NCBI GenBank assembly: GCA_034926605.1
Contig: JAYFQV010000014.1
Span: 22,874 to 86,873 of the forward strand
Origin: CALXXL01 sp034926605
GTDB lineage: Bacteria > Verrucomicrobiota > Lentisphaeria > Victivallales > Victivallaceae
Length of the DNA: 64,000 bases
Direction of reading: 5' to 3'
Part shown: piece by piece, positions 41,309-50,342 of the stretch
Layout: each line of letters begins with the position of its first letter
Position numbering within the stretch: position 1 is the first letter of the stretch
Program-made: the position numbers and the translations under genes
Notes under the pieces: model-generated
What the model saw: the letters and a program-made list of their open reading frames with translations, nothing else
Database searches by the model: none
Told to the model about the DNA's origin: nothing

Positions 41309-43915
41309 ATGCCGACATTCGAACGAGTCAAATCCGGGCTTCCGGGCTTCGACCATATAATCGACTCCATACGCATGGGCGACAACGTGGTCTGGCAGCT
41401 TGACGATCTGGATGAGTATGGCTTTTTCCTGCGCCCCTTCGTGGAGCAGGCGGTGGCCGACCGCCGGAGCATCCACTATATCCGGTTCGCCGATCACGCG
41501 CCGCTGTTGGATGATATGCCGGGATTGCGGGTCTGGAAGCTGAATCCCCATGAAGGATTCGAGAATTTCACCGTGCGGGTGCATGAGATCATCGCACAGC
41601 AGGGGCCTGACGCGTTTTATGTTTTCGACGCGCTTTCCGAACTGCAGACCGCCTGGGCATCTGATCTTATGATGGGGTGCTTTTTTCAGGTGACCTGCCC
41701 CTATCTGTTCGAACTTAACACGGTGGCGTATTTCGGAATGCTGCGCAACCGTCACTCCTTCGACGCCATCGCCCGGGTGCGCGACACCACTCAACTGATG
41801 CTGGATGTCTTTCGTGACGGCTCCACCGTGTTCGTGCAGCCGCTTAAGGCGTGGAAGCGTTATAGCACCACCATGTTCATGCCCCATAGACTGTCGGACG
41901 ACGGTTCCACCGCCAAGGCTCTGACCGATCCGGTCGAGGCCGGGCGTTTTTACGCGGTGCTCAACCGTTCCGGGATCAGCCCGGTGGAGTGTTCGCTGGA
42001 TCATTGGGATCGAATGTGTCTGGAAGCCCGCCAGGAACTCGCCTCCGGCGTTGAATCTTCCGCCACCCGTCATCGGCTCTGCGCCATGCTGCTGGGGCGG
42101 GACAGCCGCATCACCGAGCTGGCCGAGGATAATTTCAGTTCCGGCGACTTGCTGATGATCGAGGAACGCATGATTGGTTCCGGCTCCATCGGCGGCAAGG
42201 CCGCCGGTATGCTTCTGGCACGCAAGATTGTGGAGAACCGATTGCCTGAGCTTATGGCGCGGCTCGAACCGCACGATTCCTTTTACATCGGGGCCGACGT
42301 TTTTTATTCATTTCTCGTCGAGAACGGCTGGTGGAAGCTGCGGCTGGCCCAGCGTACCTACGACGGATTTTTTGCGGCGGCCGCCGAACTGGGCGAAAAA
42401 ATACGATCGGGGCGGTTTCCCGAATGCCTGCGCGAACGTTTCCGGCGCATGCTGGACTACTTCGGGCAGAGCCCGATTATAGTGCGTTCGAGCAGTTTGC
42501 TGGAGGACGGGTTCGGCAATGCGTTTGCGGGCAAGTACGTGTCTATTTTCTGCGTCAACTCCGGTACGCCGGAGGCGCGGCTCGCCGAGCTGGAGGAATC
42601 GATCAGAGAGGTATACGCCAGCGCGATGAACGAGTCGGCGCTGACTTACCGCCGCCAGCGGCATCTTGATGACTGCGACGAGCAGATGGCGATACTGGTG
42701 CAGCGTGTCTCCGGGGCAAATTACGCCGGATTCTTCATGCCTGCCGCCGCCGGAGTCGGCTATTCATATAATTCATATGTATGGAACGATGCCATCGACC
42801 CCGCCGCCGGTATGCTGCGGCTGGTGGCTGGATTGGGCACCCGGGCGGTGAACCGGGTTGATTCGGATTACCCGCGGCTGGTTTCGCTGGACAATCCGCA
42901 GATGATGCCGGTTTCCGGCGACGACGAGCGCGTCCGTTTTTCCCAGCATGAGTTCGACGTGCTTGATGTTGCCAAAAATACGCTGGAGTCGGTGGAGCTG
43001 GAGCAGGCGATCCCCCATCTGCCGTATTGGCTGCGGGACATATTGTGCGATCACGACGTGGCGGCCGAAAACTATTTCCGCGAAACCGGTTCGCCGCGTG
43101 CGGTCTATTATTGCAGCTGCGGCGAGGTGGCCGCCAACAATGAGTTCATTGGCGACATGCAGTTGATGCTGCGTACGCTTCAGGATGCCTACGAATATCC
43201 GGTGGACATTGAATTTACGGTAAACTTTTCCGAGTCCGGCGACTATGTGATAAACCTGCTCCAGTGCCGTCCGCTCCAGACGGCCGACGGGCATGGGGTG
43301 GCGGTGAAGGTGAAGGAACTTCCACCGGAACGGCTTTTCTTCGCACTGGACGGCAACACCATGGGCGGCGGCGTTGAGATAATGTTCGATTATGTGGTGG
43401 TCGTCGACCCCAAGGCGTACTACGACCTCAATCAGACCGGAAAATACGCGGTGGCCAGGACGATCGGAACGTTGAACCGCAGACTGGCCGAAACCAACGC
43501 ACGCGTAATGCTGGCGGGACCGGGGAGGTGGGCCACCAGTTCTCCGGAACTGGGTGTGCCGGTTAATTTTGCCGAGATAAGCAACATGGCCGCGATATGC
43601 GAACTGTCGTGCGAAGGCCTGCATATCATGCCGGAACTGTCGTACGGCAGTCATTTTTTTCAGGATCTGGTGGAAACCGGCATGTTTTACGCGGCGGTGT
43701 TCGAGGGGCATCCGGGCTGTACTTACAATCGCGAGCTGTTCGCGGACGAACCGAACCGCATAGGCGAGTTCTTGGATACGGTCGTCGACGCCGGCGCTGG
43801 GGCGGTGCGCGTGTACGATTTGCGCGGCCGTTTTTTCTCCTTGCGTTCGGACATTCTCACCCGCCGTACCGTTTGCGGGTTCTCGGCTTCGCGGCACGAG
43901 CGGCGGCGGAAATAA
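41309..43915 (+). CDS. Degenerate KaiC-like domain fused to PEP/pyruvate-binding (PPDK_N) domain
   Basis: The 868-residue protein has an N-terminal ~200-residue region resembling KaiC/RAD55 (GLPGFDHIIDSIRMGDNVVW; a Walker-B-like FYVFDALSEL near residue 108), but the GxxGxGKT loop is replaced by DDLDEYGF. A PEP-synthase/PPDK ATP-binding domain follows, with GSIGGKAAGMLLA near residue 290, VRSSSLLEDGFGNAFAGKY near residue 392 and IEFTVNF...LLQCRPLQ near residue 640. The swivelling phosphohistidine domain and the PEP barrel are missing. A C-terminal ~200-residue domain has LAGPGRWATSSPELGVPV and SYGSHFFQDLVE. It cannot carry the whole PEP synthase reaction; ATP-dependent phosphotransfer or a regulatory role is possible. 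Confidence 0.8.
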   Translation: MPTFERVKSGLPGFDHIIDSIRMGDNVVWQLDDLDEYGFFLRPFVEQAVADRRSIHYIRFADHAPLLDDMPGLRVWKLNPHEGFENFTVRVHEIIAQQGPDAFYVFDALSELQTAWASDLMMGCFFQVTCPYLFELNTVAYFGMLRNRHSFDAIARVRDTTQLMLDVFRDGSTVFVQPLKAWKRYSTTMFMPHRLSDDGSTAKALTDPVEAGRFYAVLNRSGISPVECSLDHWDRMCLEARQELASGVESSATRHRLCAMLLGRDSRITELAEDNFSSGDLLMIEERMIGSGSIGGKAAGMLLARKIVENRLPELMARLEPHDSFYIGADVFYSFLVENGWWKLRLAQRTYDGFFAAAAELGEKIRSGRFPECLRERFRRMLDYFGQSPIIVRSSSLLEDGFGNAFAGKYVSIFCVNSGTPEARLAELEESIREVYASAMNESALTYRRQRHLDDCDEQMAILVQRVSGANYAGFFMPAAAGVGYSYNSYVWNDAIDPAAGMLRLVAGLGTRAVNRVDSDYPRLVSLDNPQMMPVSGDDERVRFSQHEFDVLDVAKNTLESVELEQAIPHLPYWLRDILCDHDVAAENYFRETGSPRAVYYCSCGEVAANNEFIGDMQLMLRTLQDAYEYPVDIEFTVNFSESGDYVINLLQCRPLQTADGHGVAVKVKELPPERLFFALDGNTMGGGVEIMFDYVVVVDPKAYYDLNQTGKYAVARTIGTLNRRLAETNARVMLAGPGRWATSSPELGVPVNFAEISNMAAICELSCEGLHIMPELSYGSHFFQDLVETGMFYAAVFEGHPGCTYNRELFADEPNRIGEFLDTVVDAGAGAVRVYDLRGRFFSLRSDILTRRTVCGFSASRHERRRK

Positions 43916-43918
43916 AAA

Positions 43919-43948
43919 GCGCGGCCGGCGTTTGCCGCCGTGCCGCGC
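43919..43948. terminator. GC-rich hairpin between convergent genes
   Basis: GCGCGGCCGGCG pairs with CGCCGTGCCGCGC (one bulge) around TTTG, just after the plus-strand stop and before the minus-strand stop at 43966. The flanking T-runs are weak, so termination efficiency is uncertain. Confidence 0.55.
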
Positions 43949-43965
43949 CATTGATTCCGCGAGTG

Positions 43966-45354
43966 TCAGAATACCTTGCCGGGATTCAGTATTCCGGCCG
44001 GATCGAACGCCTTCTTTATTCCGGCCATCAGGCCCAGCAGGTCGTCGCCCAGCGATTCGCGCAGATAGGGGCGTTTCACATAGCCGATGCCGTGCTCGCC
44101 GGAGACCTGCCCGCCGAATTCGCGGGCCTTGGAGTACAGCGCCTCGAAAACTTCGGCCAGCTTGCGCTTCCATTCGGCTTCGTCCAGGCTGTCGCGCAGC
44201 ACATAGATGTGCAGATTGCCGTCGCCGGCGTGGCCGAAACTGCGGATGCGGATGGAGAATTTCTCCTCCAGCGAGGCCGAATATTTGATGAAGTCGGCCA
44301 CCCGGCAGCGCGGCACCACCACGTCGCATTCGTCCATTTCGGTGGTGGAGCTTTTGATTGCTTCCAGAAATGCGCCGCGTGCCTTCCAGATCGATTCGTT
44401 GCGTTCCGGCGTATTCGAGATAAGCACGTCGAAAGCACCGTTCTCAAGGCATATCTTCGCCACCGCGTCGTAGGCGGCCTCGATCTCTTCCCGGCTGTTG
44501 CCGTCGAAGGTCAAAAGCAAGTAGGCGTCGGCGCTTTTGTCCGGGTATGGGCGGCCCAAGAACTCCTCGGCCGCCAGAATCACCGATCTTTCCATGAACT
44601 CCACCGCGGTGGGGATTGCCTTGGATTTGATGATTTTCGGCACCGTTTCGATTGCCTTGGACAGATCGGGAAAGGGTATCAGCAGGCTGATCGCCTTCTT
44701 CGGCAGCGGCAGCAGCTTCAGCACCGCCTTGGTCACCACCGCCAGTGTTCCCTCCGAACCTACAATCAGGTTCATCAAGTTGTATCCGGAGCTGTTCTTC
44801 ACCACCTTGCCGCCGAGCTCCAGCACTCTGCCGTCGGCCAGCACCACCTCAAGAGCGCGCACATAGTCGCGGGTCACGCCGTACTTTACGGCGCGCATGC
44901 CGCCGGCGTTGGTGCTGATATTGCCGCCGATGCAGGCGCTTTTCTCGCCCGGGTCGGGAGGATAGAACAGGCCAAGCGGCTCCACCGCCGGCGCAATCTC
45001 CATGAGCAGTACGCCGGGTTCCACCGTGAGGGTCAGGTTTTCCTGATCGATCTCGATTATGCGGTTCATGCGGGTGAGGTCCAGCATGATGCCGCCGAAC
45101 CGGCACACCGATCCGCCGACCAGTCCGGTGCCCTGACCGCGCGGAGTTACCGGGATTCGATGGTCGTTGGCGTATTTCAGCACGGCCGAGACTTCGGCGG
45201 TGGAGTGGGCGCGAACAAGCAGATCGGGGCGGTGGCATTCGCCGGCGAGTTCGTCGTGACAGAAGTCGTCATGGATGGCTTCCGGCAGTATGACTTCGGA
45301 AGCGAGTTTTTCGATGGCGGCAATATCCGCCCGGGTCATCTTATGGAATTCCAT
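43966..45354 (-). CDS. FAD-linked D-lactate/glycolate dehydrogenase subunit (LctD/GlcD-like)
   Basis: The start at 45354 (MEFHKMTRAD) follows GGAGGATCG and overlaps the etfA stop region (TGAGATG); an in-frame ATG six codons earlier sits on that site. The 462-residue protein has the FAD-binding PCMH domain (PVTPRGQGTGLVGGSV near residue 70, then DPGEKSACIGGNISTNAGG). The C-terminal cap carries FGHAGDGNLHIYV and GQVSGEHGIGYVK, the substrate and flavin-binding ends of the GlcD family. Beside etfB-etfA it fits LctD of the electron-bifurcating lactate dehydrogenase, which drives lactate oxidation with NAD by coupling to ferredoxin. That coupling is inferred from gene order. Confidence 0.88.
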   Translation of the reverse strand: MEFHKMTRADIAAIEKLASEVILPEAIHDDFCHDELAGECHRPDLLVRAHSTAEVSAVLKYANDHRIPVTPRGQGTGLVGGSVCRFGGIMLDLTRMNRIIEIDQENLTLTVEPGVLLMEIAPAVEPLGLFYPPDPGEKSACIGGNISTNAGGMRAVKYGVTRDYVRALEVVLADGRVLELGGKVVKNSSGYNLMNLIVGSEGTLAVVTKAVLKLLPLPKKAISLLIPFPDLSKAIETVPKIIKSKAIPTAVEFMERSVILAAEEFLGRPYPDKSADAYLLLTFDGNSREEIEAAYDAVAKICLENGAFDVLISNTPERNESIWKARGAFLEAIKSSTTEMDECDVVVPRCRVADFIKYSASLEEKFSIRIRSFGHAGDGNLHIYVLRDSLDEAEWKRKLAEVFEALYSKAREFGGQVSGEHGIGYVKRPYLRESLGDDLLGLMAGIKKAFDPAGILNPGKVF

Positions 45355-45355
45355 C

Positions 45356-46552
45356 TCAGAGCGATCCTCCATTGGCGATTTTTGCGAGCAGCGCCGGGAT
45401 CACCTCGTAGATGTCTCCGACGATGCCGATATGGGCGATATTGAATATCGGCGCTTCCGGGTCGGTGTTGATCGCCACGATTCTTTCCGCGCCTTTCATT
45501 CCGGCGGCGAACTGAACGCTGCCTGAGATGCCGCAGCAGACGATCAGCTTGGGAGCCACCGTGCGTCCGGAAAGCCCGATCTGGCGCTTGTGGTCCAGCC
45601 AGCCCGATTCGATGAGACATCTGGTACCGGCAAGCTGGGCGTGGAGCGCCTCGGCCAGCTGATGGATCATTGCCATGTCGTCCTGCTTCCGCAGACCGCG
45701 GCCGACGGCCACGATCACTTCGGCCTCTTCGATGCCGGTTTCCTCCGGCTTGTTCTCAAGGTGCAGTATATCGATTTTTGACGCCAGTTTTTCCGGCGCG
45801 ATGCGGCAGTTCACAATTTCACCGGACGGATTTTCACCCGGCTCCGGCAGGGCGAATATCTTGTACCGCACCGTGGCGAACTGCGGACGGTGGTTGGGGG
45901 TGTTGATGTGCGCCATGATATTGCCGCCGAAGGCCGGGCGGATCTGCTCAAGGTCGGTGTTGGCCTTGATGTCGAGCACGGTGCAGTCGGCGGTTAGTCC
46001 GGTACGGAACCGCGCGGCGGCGCGCGGAGCCAGCGTGCGGCCGGAGGGCGTGCCGCCCATGAGCACCACCGCCGGTTTCACCTTGTTTATGAAGTCTTCG
46101 AGAACGGCGGTATAGGGTTCGATGCGGAAGTTTTCGAGAGCCGGATCGTCATAGGCGAAAACCTTGTCCGCGCCGTAGCCGCGCAGGGTCTCCGCCGCTT
46201 CGCCGATGTTGAAGCCGGTGATGGTGGCGTAGACCGGCTGGCCGATCTTGGCCGCCAGTTCACGCGCTTTGCCCAGCAGTTCGAGCGACACCGGGTGGAC
46301 TTTGCCGCATGAAATTTCAGCCGCCACCGCCACGCCGCGCCATTTTGTCTTGTCGATCGCGGGGGCTGCAGTTTCTTCGAACTTGAACACGTCCGGTGCT
46401 TTTTTTACGCAGATGCGGCACATCTTGCAGCCGGCGTTGATCGACATGGTGCCGTCATTTTCCTGCTGGATAGCCCCGAAAGGGCACAACTCGATCAATT
46501 CCTGCCGGCGGTCGGCGGAAATGCTTTTCTGGTCGATGATGATCTTTCCCAT
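45356..46552 (-). CDS. etfA: Electron transfer flavoprotein alpha subunit with N-terminal iron-sulfur domain
   Basis: The 398-residue protein has an N-terminal ferredoxin-like extension with LCPFGAI and CKMCRICVKKAP, enough for one 4Fe-4S cluster. This extension is characteristic of LctC/CarE-type EtfA. The EtfA N-domain follows (RGVAVAAEISCGKVHPVSLEL), then the C-terminal FAD domain with AEVIVAVGRGL, GWLDHKRQIGLSGRTVAPKL, CCGISGSVQF and AINTDPEAPIFNIAHIGIVGD. It lies four bases after etfB and is directly followed by the dehydrogenase gene. The extra cluster and the gene order support a bifurcating complex. Confidence 0.93.
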   Translation of the reverse strand: MGKIIIDQKSISADRRQELIELCPFGAIQQENDGTMSINAGCKMCRICVKKAPDVFKFEETAAPAIDKTKWRGVAVAAEISCGKVHPVSLELLGKARELAAKIGQPVYATITGFNIGEAAETLRGYGADKVFAYDDPALENFRIEPYTAVLEDFINKVKPAVVLMGGTPSGRTLAPRAAARFRTGLTADCTVLDIKANTDLEQIRPAFGGNIMAHINTPNHRPQFATVRYKIFALPEPGENPSGEIVNCRIAPEKLASKIDILHLENKPEETGIEEAEVIVAVGRGLRKQDDMAMIHQLAEALHAQLAGTRCLIESGWLDHKRQIGLSGRTVAPKLIVCCGISGSVQFAAGMKGAERIVAINTDPEAPIFNIAHIGIVGDIYEVIPALLAKIANGGSL

Positions 46553-46556
46553 CGCA

Positions 46557-47357
46557 TTACCTCAGCTGCTGCAGGAATTTATTGTCGTGGAGAAAACCGA
46601 AAAGCCGTTCGGCCAGTTCACCGCCGGAACCGTCCCAGCGTTCATGGTCGGCGTCGGTTTCGGGCGGGAATATCCGGATCACGCGGGTAGGGGAGCCGCT
46701 TTGCCCGTAATGGGTTTCGTCCTGATCGGCCATTTCCTTCAAGGTCACCACTGCGATTTCACGATCGGCGGTGGCGAGCTTCAGCTTATAGGAGGGCAGG
46801 CGGGGTTCGCCCACCGCCTTTTCCACCGCGACCAGCGCGGGGAACGGGATGTGCACGGTCATTATCTGTAGTGGCAGGTCGCAGGTGACGGTCAACCCGT
46901 CGGAGGCGGCCTTGTCGATCGATATTACCGACGCCACGTGCGGGATGTCGAGAAATTCCGCGAGTTCGGAACCCACCTGAGCGGTGTCTCCGTCGGTGGT
47001 CTGGCGGCCGCAGACGATAAGCTCGAACGGTCCCATCGCCTGAATCGCCTGACCGAGGGTGTAGCTGGTGGCCAAGACGTCCGCGCCGCCGAACTTGCGG
47101 TCGGAAACCAGCACCGCGCGGTCGGCTCCCATCATATACGCTTCGCGCAAAATCTCTTTGGCCTGCGGCGGACCCATGGTGAACGCGGTCACCTCCGCGC
47201 CGAGCTCGGCTTTGAGCCGCAACGCGATTTCGAGGGCATAGAGATCGTAAGGATTCAACTTCGACTCCACGCCTTCGCGTTTCAGTGTGCCGGTGGCCGG
47301 GTCGATTTCCACGGCGGTGGTGCCCGGCACCTGCTTTATGCATACTGCTATTTTCAT
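46557..47357 (-). CDS. etfB: Electron transfer flavoprotein beta subunit
   Basis: I start at ATG 47357 (MKIAVCIKQVPGT), preceded by GGGAG. The 266-residue protein has REGVESKLNPYDLYALEIAL, FTMGPPQAKEILREAYMMGA and GRQTTDGDTAQVGSELAE, the AMP/FAD-binding EtfB signature in the form seen in bifurcating Etfs. Its partner is EtfA and the likely electron donor is the FAD dehydrogenase downstream. A near-consensus promoter lies 30 bases upstream. Confidence 0.93.
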   Translation of the reverse strand: MKIAVCIKQVPGTTAVEIDPATGTLKREGVESKLNPYDLYALEIALRLKAELGAEVTAFTMGPPQAKEILREAYMMGADRAVLVSDRKFGGADVLATSYTLGQAIQAMGPFELIVCGRQTTDGDTAQVGSELAEFLDIPHVASVISIDKAASDGLTVTCDLPLQIMTVHIPFPALVAVEKAVGEPRLPSYKLKLATADREIAVVTLKEMADQDETHYGQSGSPTRVIRIFPPETDADHERWDGSGGELAERLFGFLHDNKFLQQLR

Positions 47358-47386
47358 GTTAACTCCCTGGACATTTAAATCAGATA

Positions 47387-47415
47387 AATATAGCACGACA
47401 TAGCTTTTACAGCAA
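47387..47415 (-). promoter_or_regulatory. Sigma-70 promoter of the etfBA-lctD operon
   Basis: On the minus strand TTGCTG, a 17-base spacer and TATATT, giving a leader of about 23 bases before etfB. Confidence 0.55.
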
Positions 47416-47767
47416 GACTTGATATGTAAAAAAAAGCGTTTTTAGATGAGGTTTGATTTTCCGTTTTGTATGTGGTATATTTAGGTCGCGGCAGGCATAT
47501 GTCAGGAATAATTTCATGGAACAGAGGGCATTGCGTGACAGAATCGGTTAGCGGCATGGCTTTTACCGGTGCCCGGCGGCGATTGATACGCAGCGGCGAA
47601 GCCGGATTATGTCTAACCGGTCGGGATTAACGCATAAATTGCGTTCAAAATGTTCCAGACGGAATCGTCCGGCGGAGTCCGGGCATCTTAAAACGATTGT
47701 ATTTCCGGCCCGTGCCGTCCGGGGCTGGAAAGATAGGCAATATTGACGCGTTTGGGGCGGCTGCGGC
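47416..47767. other. Divergent intergenic region between etfB and the Ldh2 gene
   Basis: No gene is convincing here. A possible plus-strand promoter (TTGATT, 17 bases, TATATT) lies at 47453-47481. The remainder is GC-rich without a clear fold or repeat that I can name. Confidence 0.5.
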
Positions 47768-47796
47768 TTGACTTTATCTGCGAATGACGGTATGTT
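47768..47796 (+). promoter_or_regulatory. Sigma-70 promoter of the Ldh2-family gene
   Basis: TTGACT, a 17-base spacer and TATGTT lie about 45 bases before the chosen ATG at 47843. Confidence 0.6.
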
Positions 47797-47842
47797 GATT
47801 AAGTCATACTATATGAATCGAGGAAAAAGACGGAGGGCCATC

Positions 47843-48961
47843 ATGAGCGAAGAAAAAAAGTACTATCTGGATTTTGCCACGCTCGAAAATTTCATGCGTG
47901 ATTGCTTTGTTGCCGCCGGCGTTCCGGCCGATGACGCCGCGCTTTGTGCCGATGTACTTATCACCGCCGACAAACTGGGAATAGATTCCCACGGCATCGG
48001 CCGACTTAAACCGATCTATATCGATCGCATAAACGACGGCATCCAGAATCCCGTAACCGAAGTCGAGTATGTCCGCAAAGGCCCCGCCACCGCGGTAATC
48101 GATGCGCACGACGGCATGGGTATGGTCGCTTCCCGCGAGGCGATGAGCTATGCCATCGAAGCCGCCCGCAAGTTCGGTATCGGCATGACGGTGATTCGCA
48201 ATTCGACTCACTACGGCATCGCCGGATATTATACTTTGATGGCGGAAAAGGCCGGCATGATCGGTATTTCCGGCACCAACGCCCGCCCGTCCATCGCGCC
48301 TACCTTCGGCGTGGAGAACATGCTGGGCACCAATCCGCTGACTTTCACCATTCCCAGCGACGATCCGTTCCCGTTCTTCCTCGACTGCGCCACCAGCGTC
48401 ACCCAGCGCGGCAAGATCGAGGTCTACGGCCGGGCCGGCAAGGAGCTTCCTCTCGGCTGGGTGATCGACGAGGAGGGGCATAGCCGCACCGACACGGTTC
48501 AGGTGCTTGAAGACCTGGTAAAAGGCAAGGCGGCTCTGACTCCGCTGGGCGGGCTTGGCGAGGACACCGCCGGGTACAAGGGATATGGCTACGCCACGGT
48601 GGTGGAAATCCTGTCGGCGGCGCTGCAGCAGGGCACGTTCCTCAAGGGGCTGCTCGGCTTCTCGGCCGACGGCAAGAAGCAGCCGTATCATCTCGGTCAT
48701 TTCTTTATCGCGATCAATGTGGAGGCGTTTACCGACCTTGCGGATTTCAAGCATACCGTCGGGGAACTTCTGCGCGAACTGCGCAACTCGAAGAAAGCTC
48801 CCGGCCACGACCGGATATTCACGGCTGGCGAAAAGGAGTACGAAACCTATCTCGAGCGCCAGAAGACCGGTGTGCCGATCAATCTGGCGTTGCAGAAGAA
48901 CATCATCGATCTTAAGAAGATGTACCACCTCGACCAGTATAATTTCGACTTCATGAAATAA
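47843..48961 (+). CDS. Malate/L-lactate dehydrogenase, Ldh2 family
   Basis: The start at 47843 (MSEEKKYYLD) follows GGAGGG; the frame upstream of it overlaps the promoter. The 372-residue protein has TADKLGIDSHGIGRL (substrate-binding His) near residue 45 and RNSTHYGIAGYYTLMA. It also has the NAD-binding GISGTNARPSIAPTFG, FLDCATSVTQRGKIEVYGRAGKE, and a C-terminal GYKGYGYATVVEILSAAL. Family members oxidise malate, L-lactate, ureidoglycolate or similar 2-hydroxyacids with NAD(P). The divergent etf-lct operon suggests 2-hydroxyacid metabolism, perhaps lactate. Confidence 0.9.
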   Translation: MSEEKKYYLDFATLENFMRDCFVAAGVPADDAALCADVLITADKLGIDSHGIGRLKPIYIDRINDGIQNPVTEVEYVRKGPATAVIDAHDGMGMVASREAMSYAIEAARKFGIGMTVIRNSTHYGIAGYYTLMAEKAGMIGISGTNARPSIAPTFGVENMLGTNPLTFTIPSDDPFPFFLDCATSVTQRGKIEVYGRAGKELPLGWVIDEEGHSRTDTVQVLEDLVKGKAALTPLGGLGEDTAGYKGYGYATVVEILSAALQQGTFLKGLLGFSADGKKQPYHLGHFFIAINVEAFTDLADFKHTVGELLRELRNSKKAPGHDRIFTAGEKEYETYLERQKTGVPINLALQKNIIDLKKMYHLDQYNFDFMK

Positions 48962-49005
48962 AACAGGTCGAATGACGGAGCCCGGATAACTTCTTCGGGC
49001 ACAAG

Positions 49006-49032
49006 ACGGCGGACACTTGTGATGTCCGCCGT
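49006..49032. terminator. Intrinsic terminator
   Basis: A perfect 10-bp stem ACGGCGGACA/TGTCCGCCGT with a 7-base loop and TTTCATT lies between the convergent Ldh2 gene and the DUF2293 gene. Confidence 0.8.
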
Positions 49033-49042
49033 TTTCATTGGC

Positions 49043-49720
49043 TTATTTCAGAGCTCCTGCCAGCGGGCAGACGGCGGAGTCCACCGGCTCGCCGTTCCGG
49101 TATTTTTCCAGCAACCGGCGTGAACGTTCCGCCAGGTCGCGGCGGACTTCGCGCCGTTCGCCTTTGATCCTTGCGATCGACATATGGTCGTAGGCGGTGG
49201 TCTGGTGACGCATCCAGGCGATCACCGCCGCTTCAGCGCGTCGCTCCAGCGGTATGCGTTCGGTGCGCGCCACCGTGCCGCTGCCCACCGGCGCCGCCAG
49301 CACCGTCACCGCTCCGGCGAGTTTCAGAGCCATTTCAGCATGACGGGGGGCGAATGCCAGAAATTTCAAGACCGCTTCCCGGAACTCGACTTCATATTTC
49401 GCCTGTTCCGCTTCGCGCCGCTTTTTTGCCGAATCGAGCTTCCTCAGGTATGACGGATCGGCCCGCTCCGTTGCCAATTGTGCTTTGGTCTGCGCCACCC
49501 GCGTTCCATCCGTCAGCAGCCCGAGCGACTCCACCCGATTCTTCCGCCGGTGCACCACCACCCAGCATTCGCCGGAACTTTTCAGCCGCCGCGTCAGCCC
49601 GGGGTCGCCGGACGGTACGAACGCCCATCCGGGAGGCGGCGTGACGTTTTTCCCGTCATGCAGGAAAACATCCGGCTTCGCGGTCTTCCAAACCTGAAAA
49701 TCTGCGGTTTTTCCGGGCAT
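49043..49720 (-). CDS. DUF2293 domain protein
   Basis: I start at ATG 49720 (MPGKTADFQVW), next to the upstream gene's stop at 49723; a longer frame overlaps that gene. The 225-residue protein is basic and rich in Arg/Glu. Its C-terminal third has AVIAWMRHQTTAYDHMSI followed by REVRRDLAERSRRLLE, the DUF2293 pattern (RHxxTxYD then an Arg-rich helix). The middle is helical (KKRREAEQAKYEVEFREAVL). Function of the domain is unknown. It is coupled to a nucleotidyltransferase-like gene. Confidence 0.7.
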   Translation of the reverse strand: MPGKTADFQVWKTAKPDVFLHDGKNVTPPPGWAFVPSGDPGLTRRLKSSGECWVVVHRRKNRVESLGLLTDGTRVAQTKAQLATERADPSYLRKLDSAKKRREAEQAKYEVEFREAVLKFLAFAPRHAEMALKLAGAVTVLAAPVGSGTVARTERIPLERRAEAAVIAWMRHQTTAYDHMSIARIKGERREVRRDLAERSRRLLEKYRNGEPVDSAVCPLAGALK

Positions 49721-49722
49721 GG

Positions 49723-50310
49723 CTATGGACACCAATCCACGATGCCGTTCGCCGGATTCGCCGTCCGCCATGCCTCGAACTCGTCCCAGGTGCGCACCCC
49801 GTGGCCGATCACCGCATGGTAGTATTCGATTCCCATGATATGGGTCCCGTCGGGCGCGGCATATTTAAGTTCGAGTATGGTTCGGCGGGTTTCCGGCGTA
49901 AGCACCGTCCGGATGCGTTCGGCCACATGCTCGAAATACCCGTCATAGGTGGAGCCTTGCAGTATTTGAATCATGTCGATCTGCCATTCCTCATCCATCT
50001 CGTCAAGATACCATGCGTGAAATTCGAGGCAGTGTTCGTCGGTGTCGGCCAGATTGCGGTATTCCATGCGACTGATCCGCGGATTGGCGCAAATCTTGCC
50101 GACGGCCTTGAAACTTTGAGCCGGATCGAGAACCGGGGTGTAAATGTGGAAATCGAAGTCGCGGTGCTTCATAAGCAGCCCCATGGACAGTGAACCGACC
50201 AGATTTACCTTAGCCCCGATCGCTTCCCACGCTTCGACGACTTGTGATTGCTCCATTACTTCTTGCGCCCGGGCGCTGAAAACATCGGCCAGTTGCAGTA
50301 TGTCTGTCAT
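49723..50310 (-). CDS. Nucleotidyltransferase-fold protein
   Basis: Start at 50310 (MTDILQLADVF). The 195-residue protein has KVNLVGSLSMGLLMKHRDFDFHIY near residues 33-56, a GS-x(n)-DxD motif of the DNA polymerase beta superfamily. EWQIDMIQIL later supplies a further acidic residue. No tRNA- or antibiotic-specific domain is evident. It might modify a small molecule or RNA. It precedes and nearly abuts the DUF2293 gene. Confidence 0.65.
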   Translation of the reverse strand: MTDILQLADVFSARAQEVMEQSQVVEAWEAIGAKVNLVGSLSMGLLMKHRDFDFHIYTPVLDPAQSFKAVGKICANPRISRMEYRNLADTDEHCLEFHAWYLDEMDEEWQIDMIQILQGSTYDGYFEHVAERIRTVLTPETRRTILELKYAAPDGTHIMGIEYYHAVIGHGVRTWDEFEAWRTANPANGIVDWCP

Positions 50311-50342
50311 TATTGCGATGTGTCTTTCCTGTATTTTCAAGG

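Noticed and set aside
39530..42274. A 914-codon minus-strand open frame covering the ECF sigma gene and extending across two plus-strand genes
   Set aside because: Only the last 185 codons resemble a protein family; the rest is antisense to two well-supported genes. The sigma factor start is placed at 40087.
42773..45444. Two overlapping long frames (518 and 615 codons) across the PPDK-like and LctD-like genes
   Set aside because: Each is antisense for most of its length to genes with strong motifs.
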